Assembly (NCBI GenBank): GCA_020746875.1
Contig: JAGTJL010000007.1
Location: 1,922,001-1,986,000 of the forward strand
Source: Rhexocercosporidium sp. MPI-PUGE-AT-0058
Lineage: Eukaryota; Ascomycota; Leotiomycetes; Helotiales
Length of the DNA: 64,000 bases
Direction of reading: 5' to 3'
The notes below the pieces were generated by a model, which was not told where the DNA came from, searched no databases, and saw only the letters and a program-made list of their open reading frames with translations. The position numbers were made by a program, and so were the translations under genes. Positions 23,123-35,025 of this stretch are shown piece by piece (position 1 is the stretch's first letter; every line of letters starts with the position of its first letter).

Positions 23123-24939
23123 ACGTCTCACCCCTAGATTCCGCCCACCCCTAGATTCCGCCCACCTCGCTTAATTCTAGTACTTGATACTCAACACTTA
23201 ATAACTCTATATTGCGCTAACTTCTATTCAAGATATTGTAGAGTCTACTTCTCCTCCTGATTCTAATTCTAAAGACTCAATTTGGCGTTCTCCAGCTGCG
23301 ATTTGAGCCTCCTTAATAGCACGTGTTGTAGCGAACTTGGAATTTGGACTCGTTCGGACTTTCCGCCTTTTCTTTGGCCTCAACTGCTCTAATCTCTCTT
23401 CCAACTCTTTGATCTTCATATTTGCCTTTCCTAATTCGTAATCTCTTTCATCGATTCCTTTTATAACCTTCCTAAAAAGTAAACGTTGCGTTGAAAGTTG
23501 ATCATGTGATCCGCTAGCCAAAGTACGAATCTGTACATACAAATCTTTCCTGGCCCTTGGAGTCTGAACCTCAATTAAAGTATCAGTTACTTCCGGAGGT
23601 AGTATTGGCGTCTCCTGAGGCTTTGGAAGAGATAGATTTGTCGATTTATTACTGTTTTCTAACAGCAAAGGGCTCATTAATAGCTTGGCTACAGATACCG
23701 GCCATAATCCCGCAGCTCTCTACCCCGCTTTAATATTAGAAGGTGTAATACTTTCTTGACGTGCCTTCTGGTAGCAGATGAGGAAGTTACGCTTGCTAAT
23801 TGGAGTGGAATCGATTAAAGAACTCAACTTTTGCAGTTCTTTCCGGTAGGCACGCTTTAAGATAAAGAAAACCGTCAAATCCAGAGGTTGTAAGACGTGT
23901 GACGTATGTGCAGGTAAGAATAGAAGGTATATATTGTGTTCAAGGCACCTCCAAAGGAATTCCGTAGTCTCATGACTCCCATGGCCGTCTAGAATAAGAA
24001 GTCTTGCTAAATGATCCCGTGGTTTCGCCTGAGGGATAAAGACCTTTTCCAGCTATTCAAGGGCTATTTGATCAGTTGTCCACCTATTTTCAGTGGCTGT
24101 AAAGTGCCATTGGTCGAATACGTCTAATTGAGACGGAAACCACTATTATTGGACCGATTTTCCCTTGTAAATTACAGCTGGTAGCGTAAAAGCTCCAATT
24201 GCAGAGATACACTCAATGATTATCGTCCAAGCACGTGAACCTGGCTGTTTTCCTTGAATCTTGCGGCTCTCAGCGTTCCCTACAACATATCCATTAAGAC
24301 CGTAGCCTTCCATAATACCAGTCTCGTCCATATTCCATCGTTAACAAGCTGGAATGGCCTTGATAGCCGGAATCTCCAACTTTTAGAACCACGACTTAAT
24401 AACTTCGGTACAAGCGGCGTTGATACGTACAGAATCGACGTAGATTTGCCTCTTGGTCTTTAGAACAGGATTACGTGCCAAAAATCGTGTCATCCAGTGT
24501 TTTCCTAGTAGTAGGTGGTCTCCTTAAAGTGCTAAAAGCCTCTCTCCAAACACCTTGATCTGTGTGTGCGTAACTCCATGACCAAGAGACTCTTGAGTCA
24601 AAATCCAATTAGTCAATCGATTCTCTATCACCGTAAGTAGCCTTTGCAAGTGACTAAGAGCCTCCTTACGTGGTTGAGTCGTTGTGTTGCGGTCACGAAG
24701 TGTAGACCTTGGAATACCCCACTCTAAGCATGCCTTTCGCAAGGACTTGCCATTTGCGACTTCCTCAAGCGCACACATGATGTCATACTCAGTATATTCA
24801 GGCTTCATGATGAAAACAATGCGAATTCCAAATTTGAAGAGAATCGATTAAAGAATGGAAGAGTAATTAATTATTCAAGTTGGTAGGTAGGAGTGGCGGT
24901 GAGTTAAGCGAGGGTGGGCGGAATCTAGGGGTGAGACGT
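23123..24939 (-). mobile_element. Pogo/Fot1-like DNA transposon, 1,817 bp, complete ends
   Basis: Terminal inverted repeats begin ACGTCTCACCCC on both ends and run for about 35 bp to CTCGCTTAA. They are flanked by TA on both sides (23121-23122 and 24940-24941), the target duplication of the Tc1/mariner/pogo superfamily. The left end carries a tandem copy of a 17-bp sub-repeat (CCCCTAGATTCCGCCCA); the right end has it once. Inside, the minus strand encodes a disabled transposase. A second family member, equally long but far more mutated, is at 48539-50353. Confidence 0.9.
23228..24808 (-). pseudogene. Broken pogo-type transposase
   Basis: Starting at the ATG at 24808, the minus strand reads as a pogo/Fot1 transposase. 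It has an N-terminal Psq-like helix-turn-helix (SLRKACLEWGIPRSTLRDR), the first catalytic Asp in MDETG, the second in LILDGHGSH, and a C-terminal basic coiled-coil (ELEERLEQLRPKKRRK) ending at 23228. About half a dozen in-frame TAA/TAG codons interrupt it, at positions where Gln is expected (for example after KSVQ and after LLAL), while the frame itself is preserved throughout. Loss by point nonsense changes rather than indels fits CAA-to-TAA transitions, as RIP would make. It cannot make a full protein; mobilisation would need a helper copy. Confidence 0.85.
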
Positions 24940-25079
24940 TATGTATCAAATTAAGCGAATTGGAACCTGGCCTTCTAGCTTTACAGCTATTTCTAGTGGT
25001 AAGTGCAGGGTAAAATACTGAAATACATTTACTCAGATTCTTAGACTTCACTATCTGGTGAAGTTACCTCCTTTACAAA

Positions 25080-26897
25080 ATGGTCACACGAGGCTTCTGG
25101 AACGTTCAATCAAGAGGTACGCTACACAAGATCCATATCTCCATATCTCCATCTCAAAATCATCCTAATTCTAACTGTCACCACAAGGCAAATGGTATCA
25201 AATCCACCACGCCGGCATCGGACGAATCTCCTCTCCCGGTGATCCACTAACCTACCTAACCCTCCAATCTCTCAAAGAGGCACATCTGAAAGACGACATC
25301 ATAAATCTCAAGGGAGGAAGAGGAGGTGCTGTCCCTGTACGAATCCCGTTCCCGTTCCCGCTTAAGGGGAACTTGGATTATGTGTATACACTCGATTTAG
25401 ACGTGGAATTGGATCCAGGGGGAGATTTGGGATCAGGAGGAGAGTTGATGGTGTCCTTCTGGCACAGAGAAGATGGATATCACGAGCCCGGTTGGCGCTG
25501 ACTATGAGGCGACTTAAGGTTGAGGATATTACTGATCCATCATGTTTGGGGTTGCCTAACCTGCTGGACAAAGGGATAAATCCATTCTTGAAGCATCTAT
25601 ACCATCCGGTGATGATTCACTGCCAGGAGGTACAACCTACGACTTTGAGCATCTACAAATCAAACCTACCCAGCCAACGCCCATGAACGAGCTCCAGCAG
25701 AGGATGTTCACAGATTTGATATATCAGTGGCGCTTCTTCATTGACGAGCATAGCGTCACTCCCTCACCCCTGCTTAACCAGAGACTCATCATCGCTTTAC
25801 TCCGGATCGCTGCTTGGGATTTTAATATTTTTTCTGATAAAGAATGTGTAAATGCCGTAGCGGCAAAACTTCCGCTGCGAGCGGAATCCTTCCCTGCTTG
25901 GGGGAGTCCGGTAGGAGATGTATATTGGTTCCATGGATTTGTTGTGGTGGTCTGCGCAGGCGGGAATCTTGATCTTAAAGATGAAAGCTGGATTGAGAGA
26001 GCTCACGGAAAAGTTGGAGAGTTCGTTGGTGTTGGTGCTGGAGGTGCGGAGAGGATGGGCAAGGTTGTGGATTGTATTCTGATTTCTGTTGCTGAAGATG
26101 ATGATCGGGTGTATGTTTCGGATATTTTCTCTTTGGTGACGGACTCTTCTGCGGTGGAGTGTTCGGCTGGGTTTCGTGCTTTGGTGTGGTTGCTCACTAG
26201 CTGTCACGGAGTGAGAGGAGACGGGAAATTGGATGGTTTCTCACTCGCAGCACGAGAATATTCTATCTTAAATACTATGCCTATAGAATTGCTCACCATG
26301 GTTCTCGAAGCCGTTGAGCCCTACGATATCATTTCATTTGCGAAAGCGTCGTTCGTGGTGGAGAAGTGGTATTATTCAAGTTCTTCTGTTTTTGTCTCGC
26401 AACTTCCTGGTCTGGTCGTTCATCAGCATGAAGCTTCGATCAAGTGTTGTGGGAGAAGACGGACAGATGGTGGAGAGGGAGAAAAGGGTTTGTGTTGCTC
26501 CGAGTGTTATGCATGGCAGCATCTGTCTTGCTTGAATCGACATCCAAACGAAAATTATCTTAAAGAGCATTTCATTTGTTCTCAATTTCTCCCCGTAACT
26601 TCGACACACCCTCCAACGCCAACACAGAAACCCATTTCTCGGACCCGTCTTACGCCTGGCAGAATCGGTCGTGCGAACCGTCGAGTATGTAGAGGAGATG
26701 GATGTGGTGTTATGAAGGACAAACAACAGAGGATACTACAGTTGAGAATCACGTCTCCGGCGGTTCTAAGACCGGAGGTGTGGTTGATGGATAGGGAACT
26801 CAGAAATACGCTACCGAATGAGATTGATTATGTGGTACTATTTGGTGGTGTGTGGAGTGGGCTTGCTTACGGTGTTGATGGGGTGAGGGCTGGATGA
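25080..26897 (+). CDS. F-box protein with Cys/His zinc-binding-like segment; 5' structure uncertain
   Basis: The main open frame runs to 26897 and is open from before its ATG at 25683. It carries an F-box-like segment at about residue 199 of that frame (MPIELLTMVLEAVEPYDIIS), then a Cys-rich module (KCCGRR, GLCCSECYAWQHLSC, EHFIC) that resembles a PHD-type zinc finger. Upstream, an ATG at 25080 begins an exon ending at GTACGC; it splices to a segment starting with KWYQIHHAGIGRI that stays open to 25499. The link from there to the main frame needs one more intron (a CTAAC branch site and ACAAAG acceptor lie at about 25551-25570) or a frameshift. The C-terminus ends without a further domain. 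F-box proteins recruit substrates to SCF ubiquitin ligases; nothing here shows the substrate. Confidence 0.5.
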
Positions 26898-29057
26898 GGG
26901 AGGATGCGAGCCGAGGGGGGAGGAGGGGAAATCCCCCAAACGCTGGAAGCTTCGAGCCCTCACCAAGGAGAATGGCAAGACAAGCTGTCACAGGAGCGGT
27001 GTCGAAACACCGTACCCAGATTGGAACAGCTCTGATTGGTTTTCCATGGACGCTGCTTCCAAACAGTAAGAAGAAAAGGACTCGTTAGCTTCGCCGACGA
27101 GCAAGATCAGCAACAAGATACCTCTATCTAGGTATCCAAGCTAGACTTCTTCCCCGGTCGTACGAGCTGGTCACTACAAAGTTGACAGGACCTCGGGACA
27201 AATGTGTACTGAAGGTGCCAAATATGAGTAAAGAGGTTGGAATGAGCTCGCCGAATGGTATGTGGATCTGCCTTTGCTCTTGACATCCTCACCACGAGCA
27301 TGACAGACGGTCTGCATGCAATGGAGCATATCTTCTTCAGAATGCAGTCGCTCGAGCCTCATTTAGCGTGGCGTCTAGTTGCGCGGAGCCTCACTTCTTC
27401 TTCCTACATTTGCTGTGTGGGCTCTGCGAGACCTATTGGAGTCTGCTTCGGTGATCTTCTCCGATAGGCCACTGAGATGAGATCTTTGCTTCTTCGACCG
27501 CCTCGGCGGGATCACGTATGCCAACATTCCACCCGGAAAGGGTTGCAGTTTGGTGCAACTTGTCCGGCGCCACGTTGCTGAGATGGCAACTATCCAAATG
27601 CAAGGCTACCAATTTGCAATACCCCTATTTATTCAAGAGCGCCGTGCTCTGCAATCCTGAACATTCGATCTGAGTACCTAGTATCAATGCTGACAAGCAA
27701 CAACTTTCATTGGCCACCAAACAACTCGCTTGCGAGCCACTACCGACAAAGTCTCTGGCAAACAATCTTGCTCGGCCGGTCTCTGCTACAGTCGAAACGG
27801 CGTCCCAATACGACCCCTACCAGCAGCTTCTGCTCTACCAATACCATCAGAATTACCAAGACAATTGTATCGAAGCTCCTACCGATGTTGAGAGGAAGGT
27901 AGAACCTGATCTGGCCATGCCTGATGCTGTGGATCTTCTCACAACTTCGATTCCGACGGTGATCACTTTCCACCTGAACTCATATCATCAGAGTCTGGAC
28001 TTGATGGGACTGTTGGAAATCAGAGGCCAAGAGAAGATAATAGCCACGTCCAGGTACCTGCCTTTCTAGCTCCATAATCCTCAACCATTCAATTTGGCCA
28101 TCTCTCAGAGATGTCCAAGAGTTCCCTTGCATGGCTATGAATCCACAGTACTCAACCATTCATTCCAGCCGTTTCTTGGAATTGTCTCAGAGTGCCTTTG
28201 CAATGATCTCGCCACCTGAAATGATATTGTTGGGTGTGTCACCACAAACAACTTCTTGTTCCTGGCCCAGCGCGGCGGCCACGTATCAGGTCTTGTAGCC
28301 TTGATTACACGAGTATACAGCACCTAGATTTTGGGGCCGCTTTGGTGTTTTCATATACCCACATTTGCAATGCACAGGCAAGGAAAAACGGGGTTTGGTT
28401 AGAGCTAGGAGTGGCTCGGAACTAGTCGTTGCGAACGGCGCGAGTTAGACCAAACTTTTGTTTAGAGATGATACATAAACAGAAGCAACAGGACCTTAAG
28501 TTCCAATTACTGGCGTGCTGGAATGATATCGTGTAACGAGTGGACTTTTGACGGGCTGAAGAGGTTGAGAAGTGAAAGCAACGTGCGGAATATTGAAATG
28601 CATGATAGGTACCTGGTTTCAAGGTGAAGGGATTTGACCCTAGAGACGTACAATAAGCTAAAGGCTTCCAAGTTCGAAGTTGACGGTGGTGTGGGCTTGG
28701 TGTTGGCGATGTTGCTGGTTGGTAGAAGTACAGGGAGGTGAGAGCCGTTGAGGTCGCCCTGGCGAATCAGACGCGAGCCTAGATATACAGTAGTGTGCGC
28801 ACACTACATTGAAACATATAACAGGACTGCAACCATTCGTACATGTCTTTGGCTTGTAAAGTTTCTAGGGATTGTTCTTGGCATCGCCAGTTTATGATAG
28901 ATGTTATGATATCGGGAGCGAGCAGACCAATACTTCATTCTAATCTCTATTCACTCGAAGTTCAAAATCAGTCACGATCAGCAGAATTCGAGTTGATTCA
29001 TTCATTTTTTTTTCTCATAGGGCATGCCTATTTGACCAACCCACACACGACCCCTCA
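26898..29057. other. Intergenic, weak coding fragment at 27680-28069
   Basis: A plus-strand stretch at about 27680-28069 is open and Gln/Asn-rich (LLLYQYHQNYQDN). It follows an AG acceptor-like site but has no ATG or known domain, so it may be part of an unrecognised spliced gene. A short plus-strand frame at 27255-27467 is similarly unsupported. The rest holds nothing I can identify. Confidence 0.3.
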
Positions 29058-30322
29058 TCATCTCCCAAAAGCCTTCCCGAACGCCCTCCTATTCGGATCA
29101 ACTTTTCCCCCAGACCTCCCTTGCAACCAAGCCTCCTTCGTAGACCTCGCCACAAAGCTCGACTTAGGAGCCAACTTTGTACTTCCAGCCTTAGCCACCC
29201 TATACGTCGTCTTGCCCACCCTCCGATCCTTCGGCGCTTTCAAAGCGGCATCAATAAACTTCGTCTTCTTAGATTTCTTCCTTGGGATAACACTATCTTC
29301 TGTGCGGATGAGGTTTTGTGGGTCTGTGTCTTCGAGGTATTCTGCGGGTAGAAAGTCGGGGAGGGAGGAGCGGCTTGTGAGGGCGCGAGATGGTTCATCT
29401 ATGGCTGATGCGGGCGCTTGCTCGTCGTCGGATGATACTTCTTCCAGTTCTAGTGCAGATTTGCGCTTCTTGCCTTTCTCAGATTGTTTCTTGAGAATTT
29501 CGTCGCGTTCCTTGCGTTTCTTGCGAGATGCTGATAATTGACTAAGAAGAAATTAGTGATTGGCTGACTATAAGGGAAAGAGTGGGCAACGTACTCCTTC
29601 ACAGCTTTAGCTGTATCCCTCTCCTTCGATTTGACCTGTTTGGCAGCGTCCTGGATCCCAATGGCTTCTGGTGCATCATCTTCACTATCACTCTCTTCCT
29701 CACTATCTGCAACCTCTCCCACAGCCTCTTGATCCTCTCTTGCCGTAGAAAAGAGCTCCGGCTCTGCCTCCTCGCTACCGAATCGCTTGTGCTTGGTCTT
29801 CGTATCGACTTCAAGCACTTGTGGCTTCTCAATTTCCTCTTCTTCTGCCTCATTGACCTCCTCCTCACTAACCTGCTCCTCGTCACCGCTCTCCTCAATC
29901 TCAATAGGTTTCGCCGGACTCCCATCCTCCACCTCAACCTCAGGCGTAACCTTCCTCGCCGGGATCTCCACCACCGGCACCAATTTCTTAACAATCGGAC
30001 TCCCATCCTTCTCCCTCACCGGCAAAGTCTTCCTCTTCTTTGCAGCACTCGGTGTCGCAGTGGGCGTCGCAACCTCTCCCTCCCCATCCTCATCACCAAC
30101 CGCACTCCTCAACCTCCGCTTCTTCGATGACGACGACGACACAACGGGCTGTATAGCATTCTCATTAATCTCATCCCCTCCGCGCGCCGCGCGAGATTGC
30201 GAGCGGGATGTGACCATCGTGGCTGGGGAGTTGGCTTCTTTTCTTGGAGGGGTCTGTGGAGATGGGTTCTGAGTAGGTTCGGTTAATAGAGCTCTTGCGG
30301 ACTTGTAGATTCGGGAGAACAT
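29058..30322 (-). CDS. UTP16: U3 snoRNA-associated protein UTP16-like, 403 aa
   Basis: Exons 30322-29595 and 29541-29058 (minus strand) join in frame across a 53-nt intron (GTACGT to CTTAG, branch site CTAAT). The first in-frame ATG (MFSRIYKSAR) is used; the frame upstream of it has only a TTG. The protein is highly charged: a basic Ser-rich start, a long acidic Glu/Asp region with nuclear-signal-like KKRRLR and KKRKTL patches, a basic coiled segment (SASRKKRKERDEILKK), and a conserved C-terminus with KKTKFIDAALKAPKDRR and GKTTYRV. That C-terminal signature is typical of the fungal U3_snoRNA_assoc (Utp16/Bud21) family, which acts in the nucleolar small-subunit processome for 18S rRNA maturation. 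The next gene is divergent, 650 bp away. Confidence 0.85.
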
Positions 30323-30969
30323 GAATGAACGTGTGTAGAGACTTTTCTTTGCAGAGCGGAGAGTGGTGGACGTAGGTGTGGGGATTTTCAAGGGGGTCTT
30401 GAGGGAGGGTTGAAGCTGTTTGAAACTTTTTTGGTGGTGCTGAATTTCTTTGCGGCAGTAAGGTTATCTCGTCACTAGTGGAGGCGCAACTGAAGGCGGT
30501 GAGATGACTCCGACAAACACTCTCTCCCCGGCCATCTTATTAACTTACACTGATAATTTTACAGAAAATGTTGTTTAATGATATGATGATTTTGATTTCG
30601 AAAAGAGGGACGGAGGGAAAGAGGGCCTTTCCAAGTCAGACAGTTGCTCGTCTTCTTTTACTCCGATCTTGCAGCTGTTCGTATCATTCATTCTCCAGTA
30701 TTTCTGGGTGCTCATTTCGAGAATACTCTACGAGCCACTCATCGTTTGGTGGCAGTATTTTAAATAGAACAGATCGATTCGTCAATTATTCTGGTTTTAT
30801 ATTACGATTTCAAGATCATTTATGTTACACAGCCTGGTCGTTGACATAAAAGTCGAGTAGAATAATTTTACGTGATACTCTTCTCTATTTACATCGGACA
30901 TCCATTCTATTGAACTTTTCCGGTACTGAGAGATACATTCTCTTTGATTGCAACATAAACCAACAAACA
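30323..30969. other. Divergent promoter region
   Basis: This gap lies between the UTP16-like gene (-) and the 93-aa membrane-protein gene (+). The short frame within it (30568-30849) has no coding character, so the region most likely holds the promoters of both genes. Confidence 0.45.
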
Positions 30970-31300
30970 ATGGAGCCTCAAAAGGATCAACCTACCACTC
31001 GGCAGTCAACAGGTCAGCACTATCGCCTCTTGTTCAAGAAACGTTAACCAGTCTCTTCCAGCAAAAAGCGAACGACCTTTTATTTTCTTCCCAGATACTT
31101 TCCTATCACGCATGGCTATCGCTCCCATAACCGGAGCTTTCATAACTTTTCTCCTGTATCTACTATATGGGGACTTTGACTCCGGTACGATATGCGGTCT
31201 GAGTTGGTGGGCTGAGTTTCGGATTTGGTCCGTTTCTAGCTTGGTGGCGATGTTGATGGTCGCTGTTATTCGCTTTTTTTGTAAGGCCGGTCAAAGTTGA
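30970..31300 (+). CDS. Small two-helix membrane protein, 93 aa, 2 exons
   Basis: The ATG at 30970 opens a 43-nt exon (MEPQKDQPTTRQST) that splices through a 49-nt intron (31013-31061, GTCAGC to TTCCAG) to 31062-31300, giving exactly 93 codons. After a polar Lys/Pro start come PFIFFPDTFLSR and two hydrophobic helices (PITGAFITFLLYLLYG and IWSVSSLVAMLMVAVIRFF), separated by a short loop with GLSWW. The layout suggests a small organellar or ER membrane protein. I do not recognise the family. The exact in-frame splice and the uninterrupted second exon support a real gene that simple ORF calling would truncate. Confidence 0.7.
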
Positions 31301-32309
31301 TAATAATTTCTGTGGCGCCGGAGAAGGGGCGGTGCGATTGATGGGTTACCGAAATGAGGGTGGAGATTCCTCGTGCTAGAGGACGCGAAAGACTAGGACT
31401 AGTCGGATGCATCTATGGGGACAGCATGTTCGGCGGGGCTCAATCTTATTGAGATGTTTGAGTTGCAGCGGTTCCTTTGGAAGACTGCATAGTTTGACCA
31501 GATCAATGACTGGTAAAGTGACTTTTGGCTGGTGCGAAAATACAAGATGAGCGCAGAGCATGGTGCGAGATTTGGAATACGATTTTACCTGGCCTTTGAA
31601 TGCTTTACCCTACGGATGTTACAAAATCAAATTTGGTGTGACGAAAGAGTTCTACGTGACTTTCGAATTTCGTAGAGTATGGATTCAACTTTATATTAGC
31701 TTGCTTCTCGGCAAACGAAACTGAATTACTTGTATCCAGTCACCGGTATGTCACCAACCGATGTCACCAGAGCAAATTTGCGCTTGCTTTCAATGAACGA
31801 GGGGGAAAATATAATAGCTAAGTAAGAATACCCCTCCCCTTGATATTGTAAAACCGTTCCTCGAAGACGCTGCGCGTTGTTGTAAAGAAAACCATGATAG
31901 TTTCTTAACCTCCTCGCTTAAAGTTCACTTGAGGTCAACATTGGAAAACATATGCCAAAGAAAGCACTAAAATATTACAAACGAGACAGCGCAGCGAATT
32001 CAATCCAGGGCCTCAGATGTTCCACAATTATTAACCTGAACACGTCATATCGATGCCAAACACCTAAACACCTTCAAGTCAGCTGATCACGATTCTGCTG
32101 GTGTAAGGCGGTGAGAATGGCTTGGCATCAGACGACCTCTCAATCCATCTTCTGACCTCTCCGGAGAACATCAATATCCATACGTCAAACGCTCCTCACA
32201 TCGCAGTTTACTTAGATTGGGGGGTTATGATTGATTGAATGAATATTTTTGTCCTGCCTGGCAACCATCTCAGACCGAATCTCTCAATCAATTGCTTGCT
32301 ACAGCAAGC
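31301..32309. other. Intergenic
   Basis: No coding frame is supported between the 93-aa gene and the next gene on the same strand. The stretch at 31600-32000 is AT-rich. Confidence 0.45.
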
Positions 32310-33561
32310 ATGCAACCGATGAACGCATCCACCTCCAGGCTAATAGGAAGCTCTCCCTGGAGGAAAGCCCTTGTCAACAATGGATGCCTCCAAACCAGAA
32401 CGCAGAGAGTGGTACCTACGAATGTCTTCCGTTTAGAGAAACGTCATAACCAGACAAGGACCAAGAGCCGAGCCAAACCAATTACATCAAAGGCATCTCC
32501 GCCTCAGCAGCCTGGCAACATTGGTCGAGTGCCAAATTACGATTATGAACAGAACTTCCCGCCAATTAGCCTCTTAAAGACGGCTCATAACTCTGGAGCT
32601 CTTCCCATAGCCCCCGCGCAGGTCATAGATTTCCTCCGAGACTTCCAGGCTCAACGACAAGTGGAACCTCCAGGTTGGAAGAGACGAGTTTGTTTAAGTA
32701 AGCAAAAACTGCCCTTTCAATTCTCGAACACTGCTCACGAAATATTCAGATCACGATATCGACCCTTGGATTCTTGGTATCATTGCTGGCATCCTGGATA
32801 ATTGCGAACGGCCAGGTCAGAAAAACCTCGGTGCAATCCTCCTCGGTATCGCAGCATCATTCGGAGATCGGGCTTCCATCTTCAAACGTGTCTATGAAGC
32901 TACCACGATAAGAAGACTGCAAGACGTCCCAGAAGCATTGCAACAAGTTGGGCTCCTTGCTAAGAAGGGCAATGACCCCCAGGCTATGACTCTCCTCGGA
33001 ATGGCTCTTTACTCGCAGCAGAAAGAAGAACTAGCTTTAGAATGGCTGCGTAAGGCTACCTCCGGTACATTGGATTTCCCAGGTGCTGCAGAAGCGCTTG
33101 TCCTTCAAGGCCGTATTCTCATGCCATATGACACTGCTGGTGCTTCGGCAGCTTTCGAAAGAGCTGCTTCGGAATTGGAAGATCCAAAAGCGTTTTTCTA
33201 CCTATCGAAATTGCAGGTTCCTGGATCGGCGAACCATGAGGTCTTCTTAACCCTAGCTGCTTCCTCTGGAGTTTTAGAGGCGTGCCATAATCTTGGTGCG
33301 ATGGAAATGACCAAGATCAATAAGGGAGGGAGGAGACCAAGATCCTTGGATGACTATGGCTTGGCAAGGGAATGGAGTCAGATTGCGGCTGAGGGGGGGT
33401 TTGGCCTGAGTATGCTGAACATGGCTTTGATGTGTAAGAGTGTAGGGGAGCGAGAGGAAGGACTGAAATGGTTGGATAGGGCTGAAAGGAAAAGCGATGT
33501 TCGCGAGGAGGCTCAATCTTTGAGGACAAGGTGGCAGATCGACGATCTGACCCAGAATTGA
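32310..33561 (+). CDS. Sel1/TPR-like repeat protein, probably mitochondrial, 399 aa
   Basis: Exons 32310-32697 and 32750-33561 join in frame (52-nt intron, GTAAGC to TTCAG) to give 399 residues. The ATG at 32310 is the first in frame; the open frame extends further upstream only to a TTG. The first about 60 residues are rich in Arg, Ser, Thr and Asn with few acids, like a mitochondrial targeting sequence. The body is helical with repeated motifs of the Sel1/TPR type: GNDPQAMTLLGMALYSQQ, ELALEWLRKA, DTAGASAAFERAA, GVLEACHNLGAMEM, GFGLSMLNMALMCKS. Such repeats scaffold protein complexes; the partner is not evident. It ends a few hundred bases from the convergent SDR gene. Confidence 0.75.
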
Positions 33562-33980
33562 GGGTAGGGATGGATATGAAGGAAAGACAAACTCATTTTG
33601 CTGAATCATTACAGGTAATGCTTCGGCTCCAAGAGTTCAAGTAGCCTAGCGTGGAGGCCACATCCTCGAGAAGCGCGTGGCATGAAGGACGGTTTCATTG
33701 ACTTTGAATACCAAGATCCTTCTAGTCGAGGAGGTTTGGTCTTTATTCATCCTTGCACGCACGACTATACGATCAAACATGTTATCATATATACTGTATT
33801 ACTACTGTTAGATCTGGATGTTTTGATTTAAGTCTATATCCCAGCCTCAAAACCCAATTTCCGCAGCACTGTGCTATGGCAGGGTCTTGGCCCAATCTCC
33901 CCTCATCCATATCCATTACAAATCTTCAGCAAACAAACTCCAGAACCTGAACACTAATCTAAACAAGAATTTGCTTGATC
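33562..33980. other. Intergenic between convergent genes
   Basis: This is the 3' flank shared by the Sel1/TPR-like gene (+) and the SDR gene (-). No other feature is seen. Confidence 0.5.
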
Positions 33981-35025
33981 TCACAAGTTCCCCGTCACAC
34001 TAGGTACTATCTTCTCCAACTTCACCACAAGCTCATCCCAAAGCCTCTTCTGCACCACCCTCCCCTTCTCACCCCTAACAACCGCCGCCGGTTCCCCCAC
34101 CACACACTCGCTCAAATACACACCATGCGTCTCCTTCCCTGCACTCGCACCATGCACTAACGTCCTCGACCCAACTTCCGTCGTCCTCGCAAGCAATGCT
34201 TTCATAACCCTTACCTGCCAATTCCCCTCCCTCGCTAACTCACTCTCACAAAGCCCCGGATTCACAAGGTTAACCGTAACAGGATACTCCTTCCTCCTCT
34301 CCGCCATCTCCCTTACGATATAAATCGGCAGCAACTTACTCGTCGGATACCGGGTCGTCATATCCGTCTTCCCCTCATCGTTCAACCGGTTAAATATCCC
34401 CTCCTCCGCATCCCTCTCCGCGAAATCAACATGAGCATGCGCACCACTACTCACAATCGTCAAATTTGGCGTCGTGTTAAATCTCGACGCCGTTTCTTTC
34501 ATTTTCGGTAGCATGAGGAACGCGAGGAGAAGTGTGGAGATTACGTTCACTGTGATGCTCAACTCGTTGTCTTCCGCCATGGTCCACTTCCCTGTCGCTA
34601 CTCCGGCGTTCAAGAGCAGTACGTCCAATCTGGAGAGGTTTTTGGAGGCTCGTGATGCAAATTCTTCGACGCTGGCGTAGCTGCACATGTCGAGGGGCCA
34701 GACTTCGATGGTTTTCGGGGAGCATTTTGTGGTTGCTTCGATGGATCGTTTGGCTGCTTCGCCTTTTTCAGTGGAGCGCACAGCGAGGATCACTTTTGAG
34801 GCGTTGAGTTTGGTGAACCAATGGGCAGCTTCGAGCCCTATTTACATATTTGTTAGTGATGTTTTGAGGGATGATATCTTGCATTGAAGATGTACCGAGA
34901 CCGACGTTCGATCCTGTCACGATGACGGTCTTCCCGGCGTAGGATGTAGTTGGCACAGGTAATTTGACGAAGAGCTGGGTATTTACAAAGCCCATGAAAC
35001 TCAAGAAGCTTAGGTCACCAGGCAT
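33981..35025 (-). CDS. Short-chain dehydrogenase/reductase, retinol-dehydrogenase-like, 328 aa
   Basis: Exons 35025-34896 and 34837-33981 join across a 58-nt intron (GTACAT to AATAG) to give 328 aa, and the junction rebuilds the cofactor motif. The Rossmann signature TGxxxGxG is TGSNVGLG at residues 37-44. NAG is at about 120-122, the catalytic Ser is in VSSGAHA (about 173-174), and the catalytic YxxxK is YPTSK at about 207-211. This is a classical SDR using NAD(H) or NADP(H) to oxidise or reduce an alcohol or ketone; the substrate cannot be told. Sequence layout fits the fungal retinol dehydrogenase-like group. Length is normal and nothing appears disrupted. Confidence 0.9.

Noticed and set aside
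29582..30272. Plus-strand open frames of 161-182 codons opposite UTP16
   Set aside because: Shadows of the acidic, low-complexity UTP16 coding strand.
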